A stretch of DNA of 64,000 bases. Source: Sulfodiicoccus acidiphilus (GTDB taxonomy: Archaea > Thermoproteota > Thermoprotei_A > Sulfolobales > Sulfolobaceae). A program made the position numbers and the translations under genes. This document shows positions 48,824 through 57,688 of this stretch, in pieces. The stretch spans positions 1,116,001 to 1,180,000 of the forward strand of contig NZ_AP018553.1 in assembly GCF_003967175.1 (NCBI RefSeq), in the 5' to 3' direction. The notes beneath the pieces are model-generated. The model ran no database searches. It was not told the origin of the DNA and worked only from the letters and a program-made list of their open reading frames with translations. The first letter of the stretch is position 1, and each line of letters opens with the position of its first letter.

Positions 48824-49063
48824 TCAAGGCAAGTGAACTAAGTATACGACCCTGTCGCCTTGCTCTTGTTTACCTAGTATCTTGACGCCCTTATCCCTCA
48901 TTGCCTGAGCCCACATTTCAACCACGTCCGTCTGTATTCCCTTGAGGGCAACGACCTTGATATCTCCTTCTCCGATTTCTAACCACTTTTTCATCAGTCT
49001 GACTGAAGCGGAATCGGTACTACATTTAGCGTCAGCCTGTGTGAGATCTAGCTCGCTCACCAT
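48824..49063 (-). CDS. TusA/SirA-like small protein lacking the CPxP motif
   Basis: A 79-residue alpha/beta protein with the TusA layout: LDLTQADAKCSTDSASVRLMKKWLEIGEGDIKVVAL, then a helix and VYLVHL. The cysteine of the CPxP sulfur-carrier motif seems kept (KCST) while both prolines are gone. TusA proteins carry persulfide sulfur for tRNA thiolation or sulfur metabolism. Whether this one carries sulfur is open. It overlaps the end of the sugar isomerase gene by 1 bp (TAATG). Confidence 0.5.
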   Translation of the reverse strand: MVSELDLTQADAKCSTDSASVRLMKKWLEIGEGDIKVVALKGIQTDVVEMWAQAMRDKGVKILGKQEQGDRVVYLVHLP

Positions 49064-49875
49064 TATTCACCATATATCATTACGGAACTGGCCTCTAATA
49101 TTTCTTCGTCAGTGAGGAAGTAAGGTTTCTCTCCTGCTAACCTTAGGACCGCTCTTATTACGCTCAATGAGTTACAGAAGGGATCCTCGGAGCCTGTCTC
49201 CAAGATTCTCGCAAACTTCACGTACCTTTTTAGCGCTTCCCTTCTCTCTCCCCGATCTAACAGGACTACATCCCTCCCTCTTGTTGTGAAAATAGGCGCG
49301 TGACAGAATTGCTCGAATCTCTCGTAATTTGTCCATTGTCCAAGGAACTCAGCCCATTTCAAATAGGAGAAGTAAGCTACCCCATAGTTCTCTCCAGAAC
49401 CTACAAAGAACGGATTGAAACCGAGCTCTAAAGGTCTAGTTTCACAGCTCGTGGTAGTGGAGTACCCTCCGATACTGTAGAGTGCACTCAACGTCATCAT
49501 AAAGGACAAAGTTCCAGGCAGTCTATCTCTAGGAGCGTATGGAAGAATTACCAAATCGTCTGCCAGTCGAGCCAACTCGCTGGAAGTGTTTGAAGTCACC
49601 ACCACTACTCTGGCCTTACCTTTAAACTTCCTCGCCACTTCAACATTCAGCTTTGGCCTACCGGACACCGACACTATAACTAACGGCTGCGCTAGATCTA
49701 CTTCCAATAATTCTTCCGGATCCATTGCTCTAAACTTTCCCCTGCTCTTTCCTTCTAAGGATAGGGCAGCGGCGAAAGAGTCACCAGCACCAGTTACTAT
49801 GCCCCCGCTCAACTTGACGTGAGTCTTAACTTCGTAAGGTCTAGAGAGTTCTTCTTCCACGAGTTCTTTGAGCAT
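49063..49875 (-). CDS. SIS-domain phosphosugar isomerase (bifunctional phosphoglucose/phosphomannose isomerase-like)
   Basis: About 270 residues with two SIS halves. Seen are GAGDSFAAAL near the start, the phosphate-site VSVSGRPKLNVEVARKFKGKARVVVVTSN, a proline-start helix GTLSFMMTLSAL, and FCHAPIF in the second half. Archaeal PGI/PMI enzymes of this type interconvert glucose-6-, fructose-6- and mannose-6-phosphate. The ATG at 49875 avoids a 49-bp divergent overlap that the longer frame to 49956 would cause. Confidence 0.7.
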   Translation of the reverse strand: MLKELVEEELSRPYEVKTHVKLSGGIVTGAGDSFAAALSLEGKSRGKFRAMDPEELLEVDLAQPLVIVSVSGRPKLNVEVARKFKGKARVVVVTSNTSSELARLADDLVILPYAPRDRLPGTLSFMMTLSALYSIGGYSTTTSCETRPLELGFNPFFVGSGENYGVAYFSYLKWAEFLGQWTNYERFEQFCHAPIFTTRGRDVVLLDRGERREALKRYVKFARILETGSEDPFCNSLSVIRAVLRLAGEKPYFLTDEEILEASSVMIYGE

Positions 49876-49907
49876 AGGGATATTGCCGAGCACAATTTCA
49901 AAAGTAA

Positions 49908-50375
49908 GTGTATCAATTGGGGAACGTGGAGCTACTGATTGGTTTACACAACACAACTAGCGTTCAGAGACTCGTTGACTTCGCTAAACTAGTGTTCTCT
50001 TCTAGCGTAACTAGATATCTCGTTGTCACCAAGGTAGGTGGAGTAGCGGCTCAGAGCGGAGTTCCAGAGGTCAACAAACTGGCCATAAAGTCCGGAAAGT
50101 CGTTCTCCGTTTTGCCTGACCTTAAGGATGCGATTGAACTATTGAGGCCGTCAGCAGTATACTTAGTTACAGCACAGTCGTCTGAGACCCTAGATCCAGT
50201 GGCGTTGAAGAGGGAAAGATCGTTAGTTGTTTTCAATGGAGTAGACTCCGGTTTTGGGAAAGTGGACTCCTCGCTAGGTAAGCCTGTAAGATTAGAGGGG
50301 CTAGAAGTGGATGTGGGACCTGTGGCGGCTGGAGCTCTGCTTCTTTACTGTAATAAGTGGCTGGTACAGTCCTAG
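49908..50375 (+). CDS. conserved archaeal protein, possible SPOUT/DUF2122-like
   Basis: A 155-residue alpha/beta protein: NVELLIGLHNT, RYLVVTKVGGVAAQSGVPEVNKLAIKSGKSF, AVYLVTAQSSETLD, RSLVVFNGVD. The pattern recalls a small archaeal family annotated variously as RecB-like or SPOUT-like (DUF2122), but I cannot confirm either. It is divergent from the sugar isomerase gene. The gap that follows (50376-50590) shows only a short coding-like remnant. Confidence 0.45.
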   Translation: MYQLGNVELLIGLHNTTSVQRLVDFAKLVFSSSVTRYLVVTKVGGVAAQSGVPEVNKLAIKSGKSFSVLPDLKDAIELLRPSAVYLVTAQSSETLDPVALKRERSLVVFNGVDSGFGKVDSSLGKPVRLEGLEVDVGPVAAGALLLYCNKWLVQS

Positions 50376-50590
50376 TCAGTTCTATTCAACCCCAGGAGCA
50401 AAGCTTCTCAGTTCATGTCTCCTAGCCTTGTAACTCTACTTTCGTTCTCCATATTCAAGAGGATCTAAACATCTTAAGGATAGAGATACACCTTATCAAC
50501 AGAAGCGGAGGTGTAACCACTCTAGCAATCCATGCCTATAAAGCTAGGACAAAGCAGAGAATAGAGTGATCCCAACTGGAGAACGTTAAG

Positions 50591-51655
50591 TTGTCGAGGC
50601 CATCCTATGGTCCTGAGAGTCTGCTTGGCCTTGGTTGCTACCTTTCTCACCTTTTAGAGGTAGAAAGGAAATGTGAACCCATAGACCTTAGGTTCGAGAA
50701 GCTAGGTCTTGTCTTGATTGATGGTTTTTCCTCTTCTTTAGCGGAGCGCATTGGGATAGAAGCTAGACGTATCAGTTCAACATTTCCATCCTCAACAGCC
50801 CCCGCTATAACAACGATCTTCACGGCTCAACCTCCCTGCACTCACCGCGTGGTGGGAGAGAAAGTTTGGTCAAAGGAGCTGGCCGGGCTCATAAACCCTC
50901 TTAGGTACACATACTCAGCCTTGAAGGTCAGTAACGAACTCAGGGACGTGAAGAGGGAGAAAGACCTCTTTCGGCTTAGGACTTTCATAGCCGAGTCCAA
51001 ACACGTAGTTACTGCAGTACTCCCTTGGTGGCTCAGCAGCTCGGAGCTTACTTCGACCTTGTATGGAGGGGCAGAAGTAGTTCCCTGTTATAACGTGTGG
51101 GACTGTCTTCACCTCTTTCAAACCTCGCTCGGGAAAGGAACGCTAACCATCCTCTACTTAAACGATGTAGACGTCCTCTCTCACAAGTACGGACATGGCA
51201 CAAAAGTGGTGACTTCTGCAGCCTTCCAAATAGTTGAACAGTTAAGGAGAATGTCGTCGAAGATCCCTGTGGTCCTAACTTCGGATCATGGATTTGTGGA
51301 TGTAGAGAAGCGAGTCTTCCTAGATCAGGATGCTACGCTGTCTCAGATGTTGGAACTTCCTCCGTTCGGGGAACCTCGGGCCCTTTTCATGAATAGCCGA
51401 TTCGATCTAAAGACCTTCCTTTATAACAGATATCCTAAGTTGGAAGTAATGTCCAGAGAGGAGGTGGAGGCCCATCAGCTAATGGGCCAGTGCACAGATT
51501 ACTCAAGGTTGGACTTCGACTATGTCGCCGTTCCTGTGGACCTGTCCTCGTATAGATATAGGTTAACGGAACAAGACAACATACTTTTTAAGGGAGAGCA
51601 CGGTGGGCTCACGAGCGAGGAGCTGGAAGTACCCTTGGTGACACTAGGTGGATAA
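50591..51655 (+). CDS. alkaline phosphatase-superfamily nucleotide pyrophosphatase/phosphodiesterase-like protein
   Basis: A 354-residue metal-dependent hydrolase. Seen are LVLIDGFSSS (first metal aspartate, about 40), STFPSSTAPAITTIFTAQPPCTH with the Thr/Ser nucleophile region, DVDVLSHKYGHGT (about 195-207), LTSDHGF (about 235-241), and a GEHGG histidine near the end. The archaeal family cleaves phosphodiesters or pyrophosphates of nucleotides or sugar nucleotides. TTG start. Its last 8 bp overlap the phosphoribosyltransferase gene. Confidence 0.75.
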   Translation: MSRPSYGPESLLGLGCYLSHLLEVERKCEPIDLRFEKLGLVLIDGFSSSLAERIGIEARRISSTFPSSTAPAITTIFTAQPPCTHRVVGEKVWSKELAGLINPLRYTYSALKVSNELRDVKREKDLFRLRTFIAESKHVVTAVLPWWLSSSELTSTLYGGAEVVPCYNVWDCLHLFQTSLGKGTLTILYLNDVDVLSHKYGHGTKVVTSAAFQIVEQLRRMSSKIPVVLTSDHGFVDVEKRVFLDQDATLSQMLELPPFGEPRALFMNSRFDLKTFLYNRYPKLEVMSREEVEAHQLMGQCTDYSRLDFDYVAVPVDLSSYRYRLTEQDNILFKGEHGGLTSEELEVPLVTLGG

Positions 51656-52199
51656 GTTCTATGTTCCCTCGTGGGACGACATAGAGAGTGCAGTAATAGA
51701 GGTTGGAAGAACTCTACTCTTAGATGGATTTGTCCCCGACGTATTAGTGGCAATTGCTACAGGAGGACTCATACCAGCTAAGCTTCTCTCTGACCTGCTT
51801 GACGTTAATTCCATAAGGGAAGTAGAGGCTAAGTTCTACAAGTCCGTTGGAGTAACTGGAAGCAAACCTGTCATAAGGTCAGCTCACTTAGATGGTATAG
51901 AAAATAGAAAGGTGTTGGTAGTTGACGACGTCTCGGATAGTGGAGAGACACTTAACGCTGTAGTTAATTTGGTGTCAATGTTTTCTCCTAAGGCTGTGAA
52001 GACAGCTACTCTCTACGTTAAGCCGTGGGCCCGGACAGTTCCAGACTATTATCATAGTAAAATAGATAGATGGATAGTTTTTCCTTGGGACAAGTGGGCA
52101 GTGGTTAGGGAGAATCCATCTGTCGATGTAGCCAACATTGAGAAGTTCAAGCAGATAAACGAATTGCTTCGTTCCTTACACAAGAAAGAGTCCGGTTGA
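51648..52199 (+). CDS. purine phosphoribosyltransferase (Gpt/hypoxanthine-type)
   Basis: A 183-residue type I PRTase with the PRPP-binding signature VLVVDDVSDSGETL (about 88-101), the early loop VAIATGGLIPAK, and the PWDKW motif near the end seen in archaeal purine salvage enzymes. It would convert a free purine base and PRPP to the nucleotide. ATG start overlapping the upstream gene by 8 bp. Confidence 0.85.
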   Translation: MDKFYVPSWDDIESAVIEVGRTLLLDGFVPDVLVAIATGGLIPAKLLSDLLDVNSIREVEAKFYKSVGVTGSKPVIRSAHLDGIENRKVLVVDDVSDSGETLNAVVNLVSMFSPKAVKTATLYVKPWARTVPDYYHSKIDRWIVFPWDKWAVVRENPSVDVANIEKFKQINELLRSLHKKESG

Positions 52200-52205
52200 C
52201 GTTTT

Positions 52206-53876
52206 TCAGAACACGCCCGATTCAACGTATTCTCCCCATACCTCCCTCAAGGTACCGCTGATTTCTCCTACTGTAGTCCCCCTCTGTATAGCGGCCATTA
52301 TATAAGGTACTAGATTAACACCGTCCTTCTCTGCTGCCTTCCTGATCTCGTTAAGGGCGTCTCTCACTTTCATCTCGTTTCTCTCGCTTCTATACTTCCT
52401 TAGGCGATCTAGGACTTTCTCTCTCCCCTCGGGGTCTGGCTTGAATACCTCTATGTCTTCCTGGCCTTCCTCCCTGTAGGCATTCACACCAACAATTACT
52501 AACTCCCCAGCCTCAATTCTCCGTTGGGTTGAGTACGAACTTTCTGCTATTTCTCTTTGTGGGAATCCGAGCTCTATCGCTCTTACCATCCCGCCCAGTT
52601 TCTCTATCTGCTCTATCTTCTTCCATATTCTTTCCTCCAACTCATCGGTCAGCCACTCGACATAATAGGAACCGCCCAGCGGGTCTACGGTGTCAGTTAC
52701 CCCACTTTCATGTGCTATCACCTGCTGCACTCTAACGGCTAGCTTTGCCGCCTTCTCTGTCGGGAGCCCTAGGGCCTCGTCGTAGGCGTTAACGTGGAGA
52801 CTCTGGGTACCTCCTAGAACGGCTGCCAGAGCTTGGATTGTGGTCCGGATCAGGTTGACCTCAGGTTGCTGAGCTGTGAGTTCTGCCCCTCCAGTTTGCG
52901 TATGGAACTTCATGATCATGGATTCTGGCCTCTTGGCGTGGAACCAATCTCTCATGATCTTTGCCCACACCCTCCTTGCGGCCCTGAACTTGGCCACCTC
53001 CTCGAACAGGTTCATGTAAGCGGCGTAGAAAAAGGAAAGAGTGGGGGCAAAGGAGTCTACATCCACTCCCCTTTCCACCGTTCTTCTGACGTACTCGATA
53101 CCATCGGCTATGGTAAAGGCCACCTCTTGAACCGCGTCTCCTCCAGCTTCCCTTATGTGGTAACCGCTTATGCTTATGGGGTGCCACTTTGGAACTTCCC
53201 TGCTCATATACTCTATGAGGTCTACAGAGTACCTCATGGAGGGTTTAGGGGGATAGATGAAGTTCTTCCTAGCGATATACTCCTTTAGTATGTCGTTTTG
53301 CACGGTGCCGTCCAACTTTCTCCTATCAATGCCTCTGGCTTCAGCCGTGGCTACATACATCGACGCCAGTTCAGCTGCAGTAGCGTTTATGGTCATACTA
53401 GTGGTGACCTGATCTAACGGTATGCCTTCCATTACTAGAGACATCTCCCTCCAGTGTGGAATAGAGACACCTACAACTCCCACCTCGCTGTAGGCTAGAG
53501 GGTGATCCGGGTCAAGCCCCAACTGGGTGGGAAGATCGAAAGCGACACTAAGTCCAGTCTGACCAGCCCTAAGCAAGTTCCTGAACCTCTCGTTTGTCTG
53601 TTCTGCTGACCCGAAGCCCGCGTATTGTCTCACAGTCCATAGTCTCCCTCTGTACATAGAGGGATACACTCCCCGTGTGTAGGGATACTCACCTGGGAAT
53701 CCCAGTCTTTCAACATAGTCCCCTCTCCAGTCCAGCGGTGTATAGAGTGCCTTCACCTGGATTCCCGACTTAGTCGAGAAGGTCTGTTTCCTCTCCGTCT
53801 TCTTCGAGGTCCAAGCCTTGACTACTCTCTCGTTCCACTCCTTGAGCTTCTCCTCTACATCCACTAATTTCCCCAC
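52206..53876 (-). CDS. mcmA: methylmalonyl-CoA mutase, large (catalytic) subunit
   Basis: About 556 residues forming the substrate-binding TIM barrel. Seen are YTPLDWRGDYVERLGFPGEYPYTRGVYPSMY, TSMTINATAA, NFIYPPKPSMRYS, and HTQTGGAELTAQQPEVN. The B12-binding small subunit is a separate gene in Sulfolobales and is not in the window. Sulfolobales use it in propionyl-CoA/succinyl-CoA interconversion and the 3-hydroxypropionate/4-hydroxybutyrate cycle. I prefer the GTG at 53876 (VGKLVDVEEKL), because the longer frame to 53966 would cover the start of the divergent epimerase. Confidence 0.9.
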   Translation of the reverse strand: MGKLVDVEEKLKEWNERVVKAWTSKKTERKQTFSTKSGIQVKALYTPLDWRGDYVERLGFPGEYPYTRGVYPSMYRGRLWTVRQYAGFGSAEQTNERFRNLLRAGQTGLSVAFDLPTQLGLDPDHPLAYSEVGVVGVSIPHWREMSLVMEGIPLDQVTTSMTINATAAELASMYVATAEARGIDRRKLDGTVQNDILKEYIARKNFIYPPKPSMRYSVDLIEYMSREVPKWHPISISGYHIREAGGDAVQEVAFTIADGIEYVRRTVERGVDVDSFAPTLSFFYAAYMNLFEEVAKFRAARRVWAKIMRDWFHAKRPESMIMKFHTQTGGAELTAQQPEVNLIRTTIQALAAVLGGTQSLHVNAYDEALGLPTEKAAKLAVRVQQVIAHESGVTDTVDPLGGSYYVEWLTDELEERIWKKIEQIEKLGGMVRAIELGFPQREIAESSYSTQRRIEAGELVIVGVNAYREEGQEDIEVFKPDPEGREKVLDRLRKYRSERNEMKVRDALNEIRKAAEKDGVNLVPYIMAAIQRGTTVGEISGTLREVWGEYVESGVF

Positions 53877-53915
53877 CTCACCACCGTAACGCTGGGGTAA
53901 AAACCTAAGCTTATT

Positions 53916-54347
53916 TTGTCTTCCAATAAGTTCTCGAATGTGTTCTCCTTCCTTGAACTCGACCATGTGGGCGTGGCGGTTTACAACCTCGACGAGGCCC
54001 TCAAGCCCTATCAGGGTGCGGGAATGAGTCTGATTTGGAGAGGAGAGTTAGGCTCTCACGGGATTAAGGTAGTCTTTGTAGGGACGAGTAAGGGAACTAA
54101 GGTAGAACTTCTCGAGCCTACCTCTCCCGACTCTACGGTGGGAAAGTTCCTCGCCAGGAGGGGACCGGGTTTGCATCACATCGCTTTTCTCGTGAAGGAC
54201 GTAGATAGGGCCCTCCAACAAGCGAAGGAAATGGGTTATGAGCTAGTGGATCAGTCCTCACGCCTAGGTGCGATGAACAGAAAAGTAGGATTTATACATC
54301 CTCGCTCCTTCGGTGGAGTGTTAGTAGAGTTGGTTCAATCCACCTAG
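53916..54347 (+). CDS. mce: methylmalonyl-CoA epimerase
   Basis: A 143-residue vicinal-oxygen-chelate protein with LELDHVGVAV (first metal histidine), KVELLEP, GPGLHHIAFLVKDV and the end motif GGVLVELVQ with the metal glutamate. It interconverts the (2S) and (2R) isomers for the mutase. It is transcribed divergently from the mutase with about 40 bp between starts. The TTG at 53916 or a GTG at 53940 may be used. Confidence 0.9.
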   Translation: MSSNKFSNVFSFLELDHVGVAVYNLDEALKPYQGAGMSLIWRGELGSHGIKVVFVGTSKGTKVELLEPTSPDSTVGKFLARRGPGLHHIAFLVKDVDRALQQAKEMGYELVDQSSRLGAMNRKVGFIHPRSFGGVLVELVQST

Positions 54348-54427
54348 CAGTTGAACATGGCTTGAGGAGGGAAGCATTTATTCGCCTTAGTCAATACTTT
54401 CAGTCTGAAAATGAAGTCTATCTTTAC

Positions 54428-54758
54428 GGGGGTTAAGGGGGACGGAAGACTCCATCCGTGAGGGAGGGGATAGATAGCCTTCCCTATATTTGAATTTTTA
54501 AATTAAGATATAAGTTCGCAAGTGATGTATAGATGACAGTCACTGACGGAGTAAGCGTCGCCGAGACGCCTCGGTTAAAGTGAGGGTCTGTGTGGTACGC
54601 TTCTACTTCAATCACCAGTCCCATATGGGATACCTTGAACGTCACGTCTATTGCGGGGTGGGAACCACCCTTAGTGCCTGTGGAGCTCTGCCCCTATCCA
54701 TTGGGCAAGGTGGGGCTATGAAGCAGGAAGCCCCGTCCTAACGGACGAGGTAGTTCAC
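54428..54758 (+). mobile_element. non-autonomous IS200/IS605-type element, family B (best preserved copy)
   Basis: 331 bp, preceded by TTTAC (54423-54427). Left end GGGGGTTAAGGGGGACGGAAG with a hairpin, conserved core GTCGCCGAGACGCCTCGG near 54558, TGTGGAGCTCTGCCC, GGGCAAGGTGGGGCTATGAAG, and the right-end hairpin AGCCCCGTCCTAACGGACGAGG then TAGTTCAC at 54758. The right end matches the tnpB element at 46557-47835. No protein is encoded. Confidence 0.75.
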
Positions 54759-54890
54759 ATTATTTTGAGGATAAGAAAATGTAACTGCACTGGATGGTAG
54801 TCATCGTCCGAAGACGTGTAATGGCGAAGGACGAAAGACGTGTGAGTTTCCCTGTCCGGCTTTAACGCTCCAACAGGAGGATACATCCTG

Positions 54891-55106
54891 CTAGAGGATG
54901 AACGTTTCCCGCGACTCCTGCGAAGTCCAGGGCATCTTGGTGAAGATCGTGTGTCTCTTGATCTTCTCACCTATGAAGTCCCTAGGGTAGAAAAGTCCAG
55001 CGGAATCGATAAGGACACCATTGAGAGTTATGGTAACGGAGTCAGTTCTATGAAGGAGGTCTCTTCTCAGCTCGACAGTTGGAACATTGACTACGTTTCG
55101 ATAACT
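54891..55106 (-). other. open-frame remnant of an unidentified gene
   Basis: 72 codons without a start read as VELRRDLLHRTDSVTITLNG, LIDSAGLFYPRDFIGEKI and KRHTIFTKMPW before a stop. The sequence is protein-like but not recognised, and it is cut off at both ends. The rest of 54759-55150 has no gene. Confidence 0.3.
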
Positions 55107-55196
55107 CTACGCAAGTGTAGCTGCCACTAAGCACGGACTACCCATTGGAGAAAAAGTTTAAACATGACCTCGTAGAGATAGATAGTAGGTGATACC

Positions 55197-55718
55197 TTGT
55201 CTTCTAAGAAGCCTAGGGACATATTCGATTACTTTGACGAGCTCTTTAAGGAAATGGAAGAAGAGATAGCAGAGTTCGAGCGTAGATTCTCTAGATCCCT
55301 GACTAAGGGAGACGTGGATCTGCCTAAAGAAGGTCCCTACTTCTACGGTTTCAGAGTCACAATAGGGCCGGACGGAAAACCTAAGATACAAGAGTTCGGA
55401 AACGTGAAGAAAGCCAAAGGAAGACCCATACTGAGCGAGGATATAGAGCCCGTAGTCGACGTAATAGAGAGGGACGACGAAGTGAGGGTGATAGCTGAGG
55501 TACCAGGCGTAGATAAGGATAAGATAAAGTTGACGGTATCAGGTAGCGAACTGCATCTAGAGGCCAGGGGAGATGAAAGGAACTACAGTACCGACGTGGA
55601 TCTCCCCGCTGAGGTCGACGAGAATTCAGCCAAAGCCTCATACAAGAACGGTGTTCTAGAGGTAGTACTGAAGAAGAAACAAAAGAAACCTACTGGGAAG
55701 GAAATAAAGATAGAGTGA
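55197..55718 (+). CDS. hsp20: Hsp20/alpha-crystallin small heat-shock protein
   Basis: A 173-residue protein. The helical N-terminal part (IFDYFDELFKEMEEEIAEFERRF) precedes an alpha-crystallin domain (about 80-165) with EPVVDVIERDDEVRVIAEVPGVDKDKI and the AxxxNGVLEV-type motif SYKNGVLEVVLKKK, ending in a KEIKIE tail for oligomer contacts. It is an ATP-independent holdase. TTG start preceded by AGGTGAT and, about 40 bp upstream, by an A/T-rich TATA-like AAAAAGTTTAAAC. Confidence 0.9.
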   Translation: MSSKKPRDIFDYFDELFKEMEEEIAEFERRFSRSLTKGDVDLPKEGPYFYGFRVTIGPDGKPKIQEFGNVKKAKGRPILSEDIEPVVDVIERDDEVRVIAEVPGVDKDKIKLTVSGSELHLEARGDERNYSTDVDLPAEVDENSAKASYKNGVLEVVLKKKQKKPTGKEIKIE

Positions 55719-55779
55719 GAGCATTTTTGCTTTATATATTGTCGAAAGGCATCTCCTTCTTTCCGGGGAGAGTTAGTTC

Positions 55780-56062
55780 GTGAACTACCCCGCCCTCGCG
55801 GACGGGGCGTCCTCGCGGTGAGTCCCGCTCCTCGGAGCGATATCGATCTCCTTGCGTAGCGGAGGTTCAGTGGAACCGTCCTGTGAACAGTACGGGAGAG
55901 GATCACGGAGGGTTTCCTATCGACAGGCGCGAGTTCCCCCAGTCCCGAGGGTGCGACCCAGCTCTTTCAGTTAGGGTCTTAAAATTGTTTTTATTATTAT
56001 AAAAACCTTTCTATAAGAGAGGTTGTCCACCCTCACGGAAGGGGACTTTCCCCCTTAACCCC
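55780..56062 (-). mobile_element. non-autonomous IS200/IS605-type element, family B-related
   Basis: Minus orientation. The left end GGGGTTAAGGGGGAAAGTCCCC is at about 56062 with a hairpin CCCCTTCCGTGAGGG, and the right end CGCCCCGTCCGCGAGGGCGGGG then TAGTTCAC is at 55780. The interior differs from the other family B copies. The left end lies 15 bp from the stop of the GTPase gene. Confidence 0.55.
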
Positions 56063-56076
56063 TAAAAGTTAAATCT

Positions 56077-57572
56077 TCAACTTTCAACGACTCCTACTCC
56101 CCTAGTTCTCCCCTCCCTGAAAACGAATACTTGCCCTTTTTCTAAGTATTCAGGCCTGTAAAGAAACTCCAGGGTAACCAAATCCGAGTCCCCAGACCTA
56201 AGAAACTCCTTGCTCATATCCATGAACCTCACTGCCTGTCTTACAGTGTATGCATGTAGTGTAGCTACGTACCCCCTCTTTATGGTGGTGGGATGATGTA
56301 GTATGTAGATCTTGGCCTTAAACCTCCTTTTTCCCACAGGCCGTCCATCCGTTATTACCATCCCCTTCCGTAACTCGTCCCTTCTCACCCCCTGAATGGC
56401 GAAGGTAGCTATTTGACCCGCGTCCACCCTGTCTACGAAGACCCTGTTCACTTGTATGCTCTTGACCTTAACTTCCCTGAACTCTCCCCGATGTTAGGTC
56501 CCAATAGGTAGACGTCGTTTTGCTCTAGGGTACCGCTGACTACAGAGCCCAACACCACGACTCCTGTGCCCTGAACGTTAAAGACGTCATCTATGTAAAC
56601 GAGGGGATGTCCGCTGGGAGTTCTCCCCTTGGGAGGAAGCATGTTAATGAATCTGAGCAAAAGGTCTAGTCCGCTTCCCGTGACATTAGAGACCCTGAAC
56701 ACCGGCACAACCCTGGCAGTCCTTATTGCCATCAAAGCGTTGACCACGTCGTCTTCATCGTCCACCTCTATCGATAGTCTGTTTATTCCTGGTACCTTCA
56801 GAACCGCCTTTATGTCCTTCATGACATGCTCGACTCTCTCCTTTGACATCTTATCTACCTTGGTGATGACGACAAAAATTGGGAGCTTTAGAATGGCAGC
56901 TACGGCTAGGTGCTCCTTTCCCATCGCACTCAGGCCGTCATCTGCTCCCACCACTAGACAAACATAGTTTATCTCGTAGCCCATTAGCCCCTTTAGGGTA
57001 GTCCTTAGATATCGCTCGTGACCTCCGAGATCTATGAGTCTCACTACCTTGGTGCTCTTCATCATGACTTCAGCCTCATCAGTGGGGTCCCTGAGACTCC
57101 AGTTAACTACGCTGTTAGACTCGTCGAAGCCCAGTAGTCTCATGGTGATGGATGAAGTCCTCCCTGTCATTATCTCGTGGAGGTACCTAGAAACAAGACT
57201 CCTGAGCTTACCGTTCCCGTCGTCTAGCTTTCCGTGAACTAAGGCACCAGTGAGCGTACTCTTCCCAGCGTTTACATGTCCCATAACCGCCACGTTCACT
57301 TGAATTGGAAGGGATTCCCTTGAAAGTCTCACCAACACCTCAGCTATTTTCCCTCCCTTTCTTACCTCGGCTACTCTGGTGTAGGCTATCCTAGCCCTGA
57401 CCAGTTCCGCCGCTCTACTTAATACCTCTACAGTGTCTCTTAATTCATCATCACTTATTCCTACCACGTCCCCAGAGTCAGCGACCCCCAGAATGTAAAA
57501 CGCCTCTCCTCCTCCTTCTTCAAGCCTAAATCGCATTTGGGTGGCGAGTTCTTGGAGTCTAGAGTCATCCAC
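56077..57572 (-). pseudogene. GTPBP1-like translational GTPase, one frameshift
   Basis: About 500 residues. The G domain has GHVNAGKST (G1, about 93), LIDLGGHERY (G3) and TKVDKMS (G4), followed by EF-Tu-like beta-barrels. The frame breaks near 56485 in ATCGGGGAGAGTTC. One added G gives NIGGEFREVKVKSI, rejoining the C-terminal barrel that reads on to 56077. The family resembles eukaryotic GTPBP1/2 and Ski7-like factors, probably acting in ribosome rescue or RNA turnover. Homologous sequence (PRENEFGKVEYKLKL) extends ~15 residues upstream of the GTG at 57572 without an ATG, GTG or TTG. Confidence 0.82.
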
Positions 57573-57688
57573 ATATCTCAGCTTTAGCTTGTACTCTACC
57601 TTTCCAAACTCGTTCTCCCGAGGAAAGTCCCGCGAGACCGTGTGCCCCCGTGATAGCTTTTTTAGCGTGGAAATAAGATTTGCGTAGA

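Noticed and set aside
50440-50568. Short coding-like frame before the phosphodiesterase gene
   Set aside because: About 45 codons with no start codon and no recognisable family; most likely a remnant.
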